From Scleroderma bovista (taxonomy: Eukaryota > Basidiomycota > Agaricomycetes > Boletales > Sclerodermataceae), in contig JAYMGJ010000062.1 of the NCBI GenBank assembly GCA_037178675.1, forward strand, positions 1 through 28,006: DNA of 28,006 nt, read 5' to 3'. The first letter of the stretch is position 1, and each line of letters starts with the position of its first letter. A program made the position numbers and the translations under genes. The notes under the pieces were generated by a model, which saw nothing but the letters and a program-made list of their open reading frames with translations, made no database searches and was not told the DNA's origin. Of this stretch, positions 19,209 through 28,006 are shown piece after piece.

Positions 19209-20541
19209 GGTGTGCGCCTAAGTGAGGGAAGAGGTCAGAACAACCAACAACCAACACCAAATGAAAGCAATATGCGAGTGGTGGTCTTCCTTTGCGTTTC
19301 TGGTATTTAATGTCCTCAGGGGGATGTGCTGCACGCCTTCAGGCAGGATGCAGGAGGGAAGGGAAGGGCTTCTGTTGGGGAATAGATGCGACTGGGGATG
19401 GTATTGACTCCTCTTCAGCCTACCACAGTGGTTAGGAAGAGTCCTGGGATAGAAAAGCGATGATAGATTGATGACAGGGGTGTAACAGCAGTGATGGAGC
19501 AGAGGGGAAGCAAGGGGACAGTTCCTGCTTCAAGAATGCAATGGACAGTGATGGGATGGAGTGGACAGTGATGCTAGACTGCGCTTCAGCCTAGAGAAAT
19601 GATCAGATACAAGATATATCTGATAAACAGCAATATAGGAGCTTTAGGCCAGCACTGGGTGACCTACAAGTCCAAAGACAAAGAGGGAGCTTATAGACAG
19701 AGAGGGAGAGTGAATGTGGTCGCTTTATTGAGGGGGAAGCAGACACTTCCTTGCAGCCTTTGGCTGCTGGTTTATATACAGGAGGGGCTGTGGCCCTGTA
19801 AGCACAAATGACTAAGTGCTTGGTAAGAAATTGGTAAGAAATTGGTAAGCGATTGATAAGCAGTGTAATCAGGCTGAGTCATCGATGGGGAGAGCCTGAA
19901 CAAGCTGCTGAGCCAAGGGAAAGAGCAAAAACATAGGTAAAAAGGGGTGTATAACCAAGAATATGGAAAAATCATTGCATGGGGCCCAAAAGAGAGAGGG
20001 GGAAAGCATGGGATGAGTAGATCGAAGCTAAATGAGCATATGCGATGACATAATGCATATGAATCATAGGGGCATGAGTCATGAATTGATAAGCAGCATG
20101 ATAAGCATGATTTGAAGGATGATTGGTAAGTGATTGGTAAGGGGAGTAATGGGGATTAGTAATGCCAAGAGGGGATGAATAATGCGCAGCAGAGTGAGTC
20201 AGAGTGAGCCAGAGTGACTCTGTGTGACTCAGACAGAAGGGAAGCACAACCTGTGATTCATTGAACTTTAGATCTGGAGATGAGCTTCTGAAGCAGTGCC
20301 ACTGATGGGAGTGGCTGGGGGATAATAAGAGAATTGATCTGACCAAAAGAGCAGTGTCAGGGGGCCTGGAATGACAAGTAGAGTCACAGCTGGTCACAGA
20401 GTGTCACAAATCCCTTGGGTTGAGCTTCTGTAGGACAAAAATGCGAAAATTGGTGCTCCCGAAGTGCAGTCTTCCCTTGAGCAGTAAGGGGAAGGTTCTG
20501 TACTCTATAAGGGCTCCTAAGAAGGGTTCTAGAGCACTGTT

Positions 20542-21039
20542 TCATTCGTGTTTGTTGCAGGATAGCAGCAAAGTGAAACGTGAGTAGCGGATTTGACGTG
20601 TCCAGGGAAGCGAGACGAATGACAGAGGGAGATGGATGTGACAGGACTCTGGGATGAAAGGACCATATGCAGAGGACTCAGGAGACACAGAGACAACCAG
20701 GTATGAATTTTCAAGTCTAACAATAGATTTGAGATGACCAAAGTATGTGCATGACACAGGACTGACAAGGAGAATGCGCTGACCGAGAACGAGAGGGATT
20801 GAGGGAGCAGGCTGGGAAGATATGTACCAAGCAGTACACAGGAGCTCAGGGAGAGGCTGTCCCAAGAGTAGGACGTAGTTGAGGTCTGCTGCAATAGCGG
20901 AGAAACATTCCAGAGAAAATGCAGACTCCATAGTGACTGATGAAGCGGGTGTCTGGATTGCGGGTGGAATATCTCCATGGGAAATAAACAGATTTACATC
21001 GGAACTTGACAGGCAGATAGACCACGGTCTAGGCTCCAT
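20542..21039 (-). CDS. Repeat-B ORF 2, right copy
   Basis: This is the 165-residue counterpart of 11745-12242, open over the same length. It differs by 13 residues, many of them explained by C-to-T change at CpG in one copy or the other. It remains unrecognised. An alternative frame (20529-20978) also stays open across the same DNA in both copies, which weakens the case that either frame is selected. Confidence 0.35.
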   Translation of the reverse strand: MEPRPWSICLSSSDVNLFISHGDIPPAIQTPASSVTMESAFSLECFSAIAADLNYVLLLGQPLPELLCTAWYISSQPAPSIPLVLGQRILLVSPVSCTYFGHLKSIVRLENSYLVVSVSPESSAYGPFIPESCHIHLPLSFVSLPWTRQIRYSRFTLLLSCNKHE

Positions 21040-21416
21040 GATGGTATAGTCATGTGCCTGATAGCTTCAAACATGGTGGAGCTATTCAAAATATCGGAAT
21101 GCCAGCACTGGGCACCTAAATTTGACATTTGGGCACTAAAAATGATTCTTCTTTTTCTCCTTCGTTTCTCAATTGTTTCTTCTGCTTCTTTGGTTGTTCT
21201 GGTATGGGAGTTGGACTGCAATTGCTTGCATTCCTTTCTCATACTGAAGTGGTCATTATTCCTTGGATTCTTCTGCTTCTTGGCGGTTCTCGTGCGAGGG
21301 ATGACTGCCAGACAATGGCATTCATCTCTTGCTCCAGGATAGTCATTCTTGTGTGATAGATGGCTACGATGAGGATTGTATTCATTCTTCGCATAAGGAT
21401 AGTCTTGACTTTGCAT
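20994..21416 (-). CDS. Repeat-B ORF 1, right copy, 140 residues
   Basis: This is the longer version of the frame at 11367-11621. After TTKEAEETIEK it continues through a basic RRRKRR cluster to 140 residues and overlaps the start of ORF 2 in another frame. No family is recognised. Confidence 0.3.
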   Translation of the reverse strand: MQSQDYPYAKNEYNPHRSHLSHKNDYPGARDECHCLAVIPRTRTAKKQKNPRNNDHFSMRKECKQLQSNSHTRTTKEAEETIEKRRRKRRIIFSAQMSNLGAQCWHSDILNSSTMFEAIRHMTIPSWSLDRGLSACQVPM

Positions 21417-21555
21417 GATATGGATAGTGAGGGCTGTCTGTATCCCTCAAGTCGGGACAATCTTTCAACAGATCTTGGGTGTGCGTTCTTCGCATTAGTT
21501 TCATCAGCTAACCTTTCTCCATGTCCACAGTACCAAACACATTTGGTGTGTGACA

Positions 21556-21968
21556 CTGGATGGTTTGTGTGGATGATGAGAGTCCACAGATAGCTCAGTC
21601 AAATCAAGGGGGCATGCTAGGGATATGTGTGAGCATGTCAGCGAACAACACATTGGAGATGGCCACTTCCCACCTCTTTTATGACAACCTGAAGATGCAC
21701 ACTCAACAGCCACTTGCAGTTTACCTGGGCAACATTGGCCTGCTTCGTGTTCAGGGGCAACATGATAAGGCATTGCAGATGGCTGCCTGATGGATTGTGA
21801 TGACCTGTTGATGGAGACCATGAATGGCTTGATAAAGCGCTGTGCCAGTGATGGACGGGAGGTGATGCTGATAGTCATGGACAAGGTGACAGTGAAGATG
21901 GCACCAAGCTAGCTGCAGATATGAGTACTAGGTCAGTGCCAGGCCTAGAAATTGGGAGGCAACAGCTT
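21556..21968 (+). other. Unassigned interval with one protein-like frame
   Basis: The frame 21560-21790 contains MATSHLFYDNLKMHTQQPLA and LGNIGLLRVQGQHDKALQ, which read like real protein, possibly a helical repeat. It starts at the repeat junction and stops after 76 residues. I cannot assign it. It is most likely a fragment of a gene or element broken by its neighbours. Confidence 0.3.
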
Positions 21969-22274
21969 ACCTGTGTTGTAAATTAACCAGCATGCGTTAC
22001 TAGGTACTTAGGCGTGTGACTGCACAGCTTACATAAGCCTTCCTAGCGTACATACACAGTAGTATTTTCCTATTAGTCCCTCAGTAGCTTGACCATCTAC
22101 TGAGGGTAAGTAGTCCACACACTCATTCCTACTCATACTAACTTGTAGTAGTTACTACAGGTATTACTCTAATATAGTAGCTTGACCATCTACTGAGGTT
22201 ACTACAGGGTTACCAACATCCTTACTACAGCTTCTGTCCTTTAGGTCCCCCAACACACTTTTTTCAAGAACCTG
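21969..22274. other. 5-bp target-site duplication ACCTG around solo LTR
   Basis: ACCTG occupies 21969-21973 and 22270-22274, immediately flanking the LTR ends. Five-base duplications are the rule for Copia integration. Confidence 0.8.
21974..22269 (+). mobile_element. Solo Copia-2 LTR
   Basis: It starts TGTTGTAAATTAACC and ends TTTTTTCAAGA, in opposite orientation to the 316-bp LTR at 18499-18814, which it matches throughout. There is no primer-binding site or gag after it, and a 5-bp duplication (ACCTG) flanks it. It therefore represents a complete insertion later reduced by LTR-LTR recombination. The usual final CA is changed; the other copy ends CAAGCA. Confidence 0.85.
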
Positions 22275-22900
22275 TGCTGTCTGGGCCACACACAAATCTT
22301 TCAGAGCATCCATACAGGATGGTTAAATGTTGATGGTGATGCAGAAGACTTACCATTGATGGTGCATTGATGGTACTATAGTATGTGGGAGCAAGCGGAG
22401 ACATGCTGGTTAGTAATCACACCAGCATAGTGAAACCTGTGGGGGCAATGGTGGTCCTACTACTAGTACTTTAGATGTCAACTACTGTTTGTGAATGATG
22501 AGGTAGAATAGCTAAGGACCTACAGGAACTTGCATTGTTGGTTGAGACTGTACAGGCTGTGTGGAGTTGGTTGAGTCTGTACAGGCTGTACAGAGTTGCA
22601 CACATGTGTGTGAACTGTGGTATCTGTAGTCAAAAAAGGCTGTTTTGCTGATGGTCTGACTGGTCTGGTGGTCTGGCCATCTGGTTTCAGACACCCTGAT
22701 CTGATGGTCTGGAATGGCTTGACTGACTTATCTGACTTATCCATCCTTAACTATCTGATTCCAGACAATCCAGATGCTGTAAGAGAGTTAAGACCAATTG
22801 TCACCTTGTTAATGCACCACCATCAGCAATGATGATGATGGCCCCACCATGGACAACGACAACGACACTGGCCACCACCAGCACTGTCGAGCCCATGCAC
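22275..22900. other. Unassigned interval with (T)GGTCTG-rich simple sequence
   Basis: No gene or known element is recognised. Around 22640-22750 the words GGTCTG and ACTTATC repeat, and around 22540-22600 TGTACAGGCTGT(G/A) is duplicated. Short frames across them have no family signature. Confidence 0.4.
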
Positions 22901-22907
22901 CTACTTA

Positions 22908-22935
22908 GGCCGTCTTACACGGCCACCCGAGGGTG
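22908..22935. repeat. Paired palindromes at the edge of the KDZ region
   Basis: GGCCGT-CTTAC-ACGGCC (22908-22924) is followed directly by CACCC-GA-GGGTG (22924-22935). They lie where the sequence changes from repeat debris to the AT-rich, CCGCGG-bearing region. A transposon subterminal end is possible, but unproven. Confidence 0.5.
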
Positions 22936-24115
22936 AAAATTGGTCGAGTATGACGGGCCAGCAGACAGAGGGCCCCAGATGAGTTGTTATTGGTTGGTAA
23001 GGGTTGGCTAGCTACTAGGATATTATTGCAATGTATGATGATGGGCTAGGGTGTCAATTAAGCGAAGGGTAATTGGATTAAATTAAATATTGTCATGGAA
23101 TCATACGAACAAGCCCTGAAAAGATTGTGCTGCATATTAATGGGGGGTACATAATATGTGTTATCACCATATCAATGGGCTGGACCCAGACATGCCTATC
23201 ATCTATGGTAATTGATGGGCCTATATTGCATTGTAATCAAGGCATATAGGGGTGGGCTATATAGAATCAGCACAAAACAGGGGATACCGCTGGGTATGCA
23301 GGACCGCGGGCAATGGGACAGCCTGCGAGTTTTGTGTAGTACATTGATAGAGGGAATACTGAATGGGATGGAAACTGTTTTCGGCGATACTACAAAACCC
23401 CCTGGGGGTAATAAATAGAATGGCATCCGCGGATACTACATATCCGCGGTCACACATTAGATGTGCTAAATCCATACCAAGGGTAGCCAGTGGGAGAGAA
23501 TATGTTGTTTGTTTAGTAAAACACCACAGAGAGGAAACACAATGAGGTGGGATAATAACTACAGTAAGACCCAGGGTGGGTCGGTGACATACCGCGGCAT
23601 ACGAATAAGCATGATAGAATACTACAGCAGGTAGACGCACATCTAGACCAATTAGATACGATATCTTGTTGGATATATTAGTATATTACCCGCCGGAACC
23701 AAATTACAGGCGGATATGGTTCCCGACAATGGTAGCACAGGGTGTGGGGTGGGGTGTGGCAAAGTATATCAATCACCACAGTGATTACCACTGATTGATA
23801 TTGATTGGATTATGGTAAACTTGACAAATTGTAATGTAGATATCTCAGGTAATTACTCAGTGGCATGTTGCTGTACACAGGAGCCGCGGTATATGACTGA
23901 AACCGTGGTCACTTCCGTAGGGGCTACTAGAACACCCACACAGCAACATATTATGTTATAAATAGCATAGTAAAAATTTGGAGAGAAACATACACATATA
24001 AATCAGGACACATTAGTGATACAATATACTCCATGTCCTAGGAGAACAGTACCAACCAACAGAAAAAGGGATACAGCAAACAAATTGCTATGCTTCAAAA
24101 TGATGGGATAGAAAC
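22936..24115. other. AT-rich non-coding interval with CCGCGG palindromes
   Basis: No convincing gene is seen. CCGCGG occurs at 23304, 23427, 23444, 23592 and 23884, and the one at 23427 is part of the perfect 10-bp palindrome ATCCGCGGAT. A 127-codon minus-strand frame (23257-23640) has no recognisable features. The region may be the 3' flank and terminal part of the element that carries the two genes to the right. Confidence 0.5.
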
Positions 24116-25202
24116 CTATGCTAGATGAACACAACAGAAATATATATGCCAACTTAACATTGGGGCATTCATATTGAGAATGACAGGGATGGACAGCGTC
24201 CCATCCTCATTGGAGGGGAGGTTAATCTGCGGGCGCCGTTTACCTCTGCCGGGCTTTCTTCTTGGCACCTGGTCCTCGTCCTGGTCCTCGGAAGGTTCAC
24301 TGGCATCCTCCTGCACCCCAAACACCTCATGGGCATATCGCTCCCATTTGCTCTCTACCCTGTCCCACCCCTCAAACAGCTTTCCATCACCTATTTCATC
24401 GTTGAAGTCGTGCCTGCTGGTGTTAGTAAAAGTATCCATACCCAATGACCGCACCTACAGGCCATACATAATATCCCCGGCAGCATCTTTCCAAGCCGCC
24501 ATCACCACCACTCTTGCACCACATTGCTTCCACATTTCCTTTGAAAACTCCCGTGCAAACTTCCGGCCTTTTGCTTCCATGGTTCTAACCACACCTGAGT
24601 GAAATTCGGGAATGGCATGATATACTCACTTTGCTTGAATCTCTGCAGGGGGGTGGCTGTTGTTCCATTCCTTCGCCGTCCCAGCTGCTTGCTCCATTTG
24701 CTTTGGGCTCATTTTCTTGATCACCTTCCCCACTGCCTGTTGATAAAATTTAATATACCCGTTGGATCCCGGTGCATGCCCAGCTCTTTTCAGTAGAGAA
24801 TCTATTTTCTCCTTCTGTTGGTGTGCTACCACCATGCGGGTATTCCATCTTCGGCCATACTTGACAAGTTGCTTTTTCTTCCGGGTACGACTGTGGTTAT
24901 AGAGCCACGTCTGAATTGCCTATGAAGACACATTATGGTAACACCTCTAAATCGGGGGAAGCACTCACCTTCTTCTTCACCACCCATTGGTTACTCTTGA
25001 GGGTCCTGTTGGCCTCCAGCCCTTGCACAGTGTGCGCAATGTCCTTGAAAATAGACTTCCTCTTTGTTGCATCAGCACCCATCCACTGTTCCAATTTCCC
25101 CTGGATAATTGCGACCTCATCTTTTCGGAGGGGGGTCTTGCCTCAGCCTGAGCCATTGGAGTCCCCACCACTGTTGCTGCTGCTGTATGCAGAATCAGAC
25201 AT
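24116..25202 (-). CDS. Uncharacterised 312-codon fungal protein divergent from KDZ, four exons, one premature TGA
   Basis: Splicing joins 25202-24969, 24919-24630, 24584-24468 and 24413-24116. The three introns are 49, 45 and 54 nt, all GT-AG, and the third has a TACTAAC branch site. The start MSDSAYSSS precedes a Ser/Gly-rich segment and a TGA at codon 20 (25143-25145); the next Met is codon 41. The body has EQWMGADATKRKSIFKDIA, an IQTWLYNHSRTRKKK basic segment, a KFYQQAVGKVIKKMSPKQME helix, KEWNNSHPP, FAREFSKEMWKQCGARVVV and HDFNDEIGDGKLFEGWDRV. The tail is acidic then basic, with KPGRGKRRPQI. I recall this architecture from an uncharacterised Agaricomycete family but know no function. The basic segments allow nucleic-acid binding. 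It diverges from the KDZ gene across 427 bp, so co-regulation or a shared element is plausible. Confidence 0.7.
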
Positions 25203-25629
25203 GACTGAGGTGGAACCTTTTCCACAATTCCTAAGTTCTGGTGCGCATATGGGGTTGTTGATCAAAGGTCCCGTGGTCACCTCCTTCCCATGTCACAGGG
25301 ACCCTTGATCCTCCCTTCCCATTTATGTGCAAATACAACACGGCACCTGAGGCCTATTTGGAAAGGTTCTGGGAATATTTGCAAATGTTATACCATACAT
25401 GGAAAGGTCCATTTCTTCAGGGTCCATTTTCACAACCCTTATTCGCCTATCTCAAGATCTCATTCCATATTTGGCAAGGTTTCATTTGTACCTGAAGATT
25501 GTCCTGAACTAGTTTGGGAACCGAGGATCCCAATGCAATCATTGAAGTTGTCCGAGTTCAAGGCATTGCAATGAGGCATTGTGAGGTCAAAAGCAATCCT
25601 TTCTGTGAGCTTTGCGTCCAGAGAACATC
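25203..25629. promoter_or_regulatory. Divergent intergenic region between companion gene and KDZ gene
   Basis: This 427-bp gap separates the start codons of two divergently transcribed genes and must hold both promoters. It contains a near-repeat, CCTATTTGGAAAGGTT at about 25351 and CCATATTTGGCAAGGTTT at about 25466. I see no clear TATA box at either end. Confidence 0.5.
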
Positions 25630-27678
25630 ATGGGGAAGTCCAAGGTAGTTAAAGCTGGACCCTCTACACCTGTAATGCAGGTGACATGGAGGACAGTAAG
25701 ATCAGGCAGACGATCCAAGGATAAGATGGTCAAGGCTCCTCCCCGAAAGAAGGCACACATTGAAAGAGCTGATGACAATCAATCCCCAACTCGGGCTGGT
25801 TCATCAGCATTAGAGCACACCAATTTCTTTCCTGATGAGCCTGTAGAGGCATATGCTGCCATAGATGACCCACCTCTGCGAGCATGTAGATTGCCAAGGA
25901 ACCAGGTCAGATTGCTCCCCATCCCCCTTTAATTTAAGAGTTTATTTCATCCGATCATAGGATCACTATCTTCAAGACTGGCTCCCCTTCAAGGCCAGAT
26001 ATTTGTCGGTGCTCCTGGAAATGGAGTCACCCACAGAATCAAAGATCTGCATGTGCTGTGGAAAGGATGCCACATTTAGGTGCACAGAGTGTGCTCATAG
26101 ACCAATGTTCTGCAGTAACTGTTGCTTGGATGCACACCAGCAGAGTTCCTTCCATCGGATTCAGAGATGGACTGGAACCTTCTTTGAGGACTTCTCTCTT
26201 CGCCTGGTGTGTCATTTCTTTCACCATATCGACATCATAATTGATAGAGTAGATTGGTTTTGTGATGCACTTGGGCCACGGTGGAAAACCTTGTCCCAGA
26301 GGGGGATATAGCCGCGGGAATATTGCAAGCGATGATGAAGAGGCTTGGGAAGATATGGAGGATGATGGGCGACCGCCTCATCTGACTAGGCCACGGGACA
26401 GAGGTTGTCTAACCTTGGTGCATACGAATGGAGTGCACTTTTGTGATATTCGGTACTGCAGCTGCAATGGTTCCGAGGATTCACATCTACAGCTCATGAT
26501 GGCCGGCCTTTTCCCTGCAACAACAAAGAGTCCCAGGTCCGCATTTAGCTTCCAAGTGCTGGATGATTTTATTCGGGATAATGTGGAATGTGGCACCACC
26601 ACAATGAACTACTATAGTAAGCTGCAGAGAGTGACATCCAATGCATTCCCGCATTCTGTGCTGGTAAGTTAAGTGGCTCATTCATTACCGCGGTACTGAT
26701 GTAGCCATGACAGAATAGGTACAAGGAGCTTCTGAGGGTGTCCAGGGCATGGAGACTGCTGAAACTTCTCAAGTGGCAGGGATTTCATGCAGGATCGTCA
26801 GACCCTGGGCCAGGGGAGCTGGTCCTCTTTTGCCCGGCATGTCCTCAACCTGGGATCAATATTCCACCCGCGGGAGAGGTGGATCTTGTGCAGTGAGTCA
26901 TAATCTCCTACCCCTGACAAATCCTACTTATGGGGGTAGCTGGAAATATGCTCGCATCATTGCGATGGATGGAAATTTCAAAGCGGAGCATATGTTGCTC
27001 AAATCAGCTCCTAATGAGGTCTGGTTGATGGATGGGAAGGGATTCATGGTAACATCAGGGGCTTATAAAACATATTTAGCAGGGAGTGCGAATCGAATAG
27101 AGGTAGGTCTTCCATCCATTGAACCGCGGTTATTTACCTACCCGCGGTGGCTGTCGATGCCATGGTCAGAAATCGGACTGCAGCAATCACCGGGCAGTCA
27201 ACCAGGCTAATTCAAACAGAAGTCAGTTGGATTCAACTGGAATTGGTGGGTGTGCCTGTGCAAGACATGGCTGCTTTATTCCCCATGCCATGGTGGATTT
27301 TCAAAAGGGAGAGCAGTATGTCCGCAGTATATAATTACAAATTCACATTGACTGGTGACTAGGCAAATCAACATGGACTATGCCCTGGTGCACGCAGTGC
27401 GCCATGGAATGGGCCAGGAACAGCAGGTGGTAAATTTCTATGACATCAATTGTCAATACAGCAAAAATCTGCAAAGGCGCATAGAAGGCAATCGGTTCAT
27501 TTCTCTTCCACCCATGTTAAGGATCCAACCCGGCATTGGAATTTGGCATGTCCGTGGACACCAAAGTGAATGTTTTGTAAGGTATTCCCCCAATTTCATT
27601 CCTGGTGTGGGCAATGTGGACGGGGAAATAATGGAAACTCTGTGGGCTTCTTTAAATATTGTTTCCCCTTCTACATGA
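25630..27678 (+). CDS. CxC2-type KDZ transposase, seven exons, cut short by TGA
   Basis: Exons are 25630-25905, 25961-26206, 26253-26663, 26714-26892, 26940-27102, 27170-27315 and 27363-27678. All phases join cleanly, giving 578 residues before a TGA at 27676. The introns are 46-67 nt, GT-AG. Residues 122-157 form the CxC2 cysteine cluster (Cys-122, -125, -133, -136, -143, -146, then His-151 and His-157). GFVMHLGHGGKPCP follows at exon 3, then LFPATT, RYKELLRVSRAWR and FCPACPQPG. The KDZ core has AMDGNFK (Asp-381), a Cys/His cluster (453-460), FYDINCQ (Asp-501), GIWHVRGHQ and DGEIMETLWASLN (Glu-562/565). These are the expected D-D-E acids of the RNase-H-fold KDZ family. Family members are cut-and-paste DNA transposases, abundant in basidiomycetes. 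The coding match continues past the TGA, so this copy is probably dead. Confidence 0.88.
25906..25960 (+). other. KDZ intron 1
   Basis: 55 nt, GTCAGA...CATAG. Removing it joins NQ to DHYLQDW in frame and leads into the CxC2 cluster. Confidence 0.85.
26664..26713 (+). other. KDZ intron 3 with a central TACCGCGGTA palindrome
   Basis: 50 nt, GTAAGT...GACAG. The acceptor at 26713, not the AG at 26718, keeps the frame into NRYKELLRV. The palindrome spans 26686-26695. Confidence 0.8.
27103..27169 (+). other. KDZ intron 5 with two CCGCGG palindromes
   Basis: 67 nt, GTAGGT...GGTCAG, the longest of the set. It carries AACCGCGGTT (27122-27131) and CCGCGG (27142-27147). Removal joins ANRIE to KSDCSNH in frame. 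Confidence 0.8.
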
Positions 27679-28006
27679 GGAATGGCTGCCCCTCATCGGC
27701 AAGAAATGCTTGACTTCCAAATGAACGACAGTAACTTCTTAAAGATGGTCCGCATGCATGAGTGGTCCTCAAGTGTGCAATATTGGAGCGGTGTTCACAA
27801 TTTCCAGCTTTGTCTTTGAAGAGGAAACTGACAATTGCAAGACGAAATCTCACATCATCTAGTGATGCCTTTGCAAATTTGGACACAACAGTTCCGGAGG
27901 GCCTCCGTCAAATTTGGAAGGACCAGGAGACAAAGGTGCTTCTTGACAGGATTTCAAATCCGAGGGCAATGGATATATTTGAAGTTTAATTGGAAAAAGG
28001 TAAGCC
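27679..28006 (+). pseudogene. KDZ transposase C-terminal part after premature stop
   Basis: Homology resumes directly after the TGA with GMAAPHRQEMLDFQMND and SNFLKMVRM. A frame change between about 27750 and 27810 (a small indel or altered intron) leads to LSLKRKLTIARRNL, LDTTVPEGLRQIWKDQET and NPRAMDIFEV, which are usual for this KDZ subgroup. A TAA at 27987-27989 follows, then a GTAAGC donor-like site at about 28000. The rest of the gene lies beyond the window. Confidence 0.75.

Larger units (their letters stand above)
19209..21555 (-). repeat. Repeat B, right copy (inverted partner of 11231-14291)
   Basis: The reverse complement aligns with 11231-14291 from TGTCACACACC (ending at 21555) to CTTAGGCGCACACC (starting at 19209). 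Identity is about 94% in a 495-bp stretch I compared by hand. It lacks the hAT-type insertion; the single target octamer is GTAAGGGG at 20137-20144. It carries the same TATA and poly(A) pair as the left copy. It lies between the Copia-2 LTR and the solo LTR. Confidence 0.85.

Noticed and set aside
20441..20465. TGGTGCTCCCGAAGTGC in the right B copy as a primer-binding site for an LTR element on the plus strand
   Set aside because: It begins with TGG as expected, but the TATA and AATAAA signals of B point the other way, and I cannot match it to a tRNA 3' end I know.
23257..23640. 127-codon minus-strand open frame
   Set aside because: No family signature, no introns and no clear codon bias; it lies in an AT-rich spacer and is probably a chance frame.

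Overview
The window looks like repeat-dominated genomic DNA of a mushroom-forming basidiomycete (Agaricomycetes; the repeat families remind me of Boletales, but I cannot fix the genus). The reasons are a CxC2/KDZ transposase gene with 46-67 nt GT-AG introns, a DUF6589 gene relic, a Plavaka-type transposase tail, basidiomycete-style Ty1/Copia elements and AT-rich spacers. I see no clear housekeeping gene, rRNA, tRNA gene or CRISPR array. Nearly everything is a mobile element or its debris, much of it nested.

Layout. 1-480: degenerate ~80-bp tandem repeat, abutting the broken 3' end of a Ty1/Copia retrotransposon on the minus strand (about 540-5311: reverse transcriptase, integrase, protease, gag, leader, primer-binding site, 5' LTR). 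5350-6500: CTCCGG-rich dispersed repeat with a second copy at 17355-17955. 7358-9870: decayed DUF6589 gene (+). 10840-11190: ~70-bp minisatellite. 11231-14291 and 19209-21555: two inverted copies of one ~2.35-kb repeat, here called B. The left copy carries a 708-bp hAT-type non-autonomous element, and the right copy preserves its empty target site. 14270-15108: Plavaka transposase C-terminal relic (-). 15150-16900: relic of a protein built of 57-residue (171-bp) repeats (-). 17956-18814: gag fragment, primer-binding site and LTR of a second Copia family (-), with a matching solo LTR at 21974-22269 flanked by a 5-bp duplication.

22900-28006 is different: it is AT-rich, has little other repeat debris and is unusually rich in CCGCGG palindromes. 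It holds two divergently transcribed, intron-containing genes: an uncharacterised 312-codon gene (-) and a CxC2-KDZ transposase gene (+) that runs off the window. The pair may be a two-gene KDZ transposon; this is the most interesting part of the window.

A common theme is decay by C-to-T change at CpG. Several premature TGA codons and more than half of the differences between the two B copies in one compared stretch fit it, as expected if repeats in this genome are cytosine-methylated.
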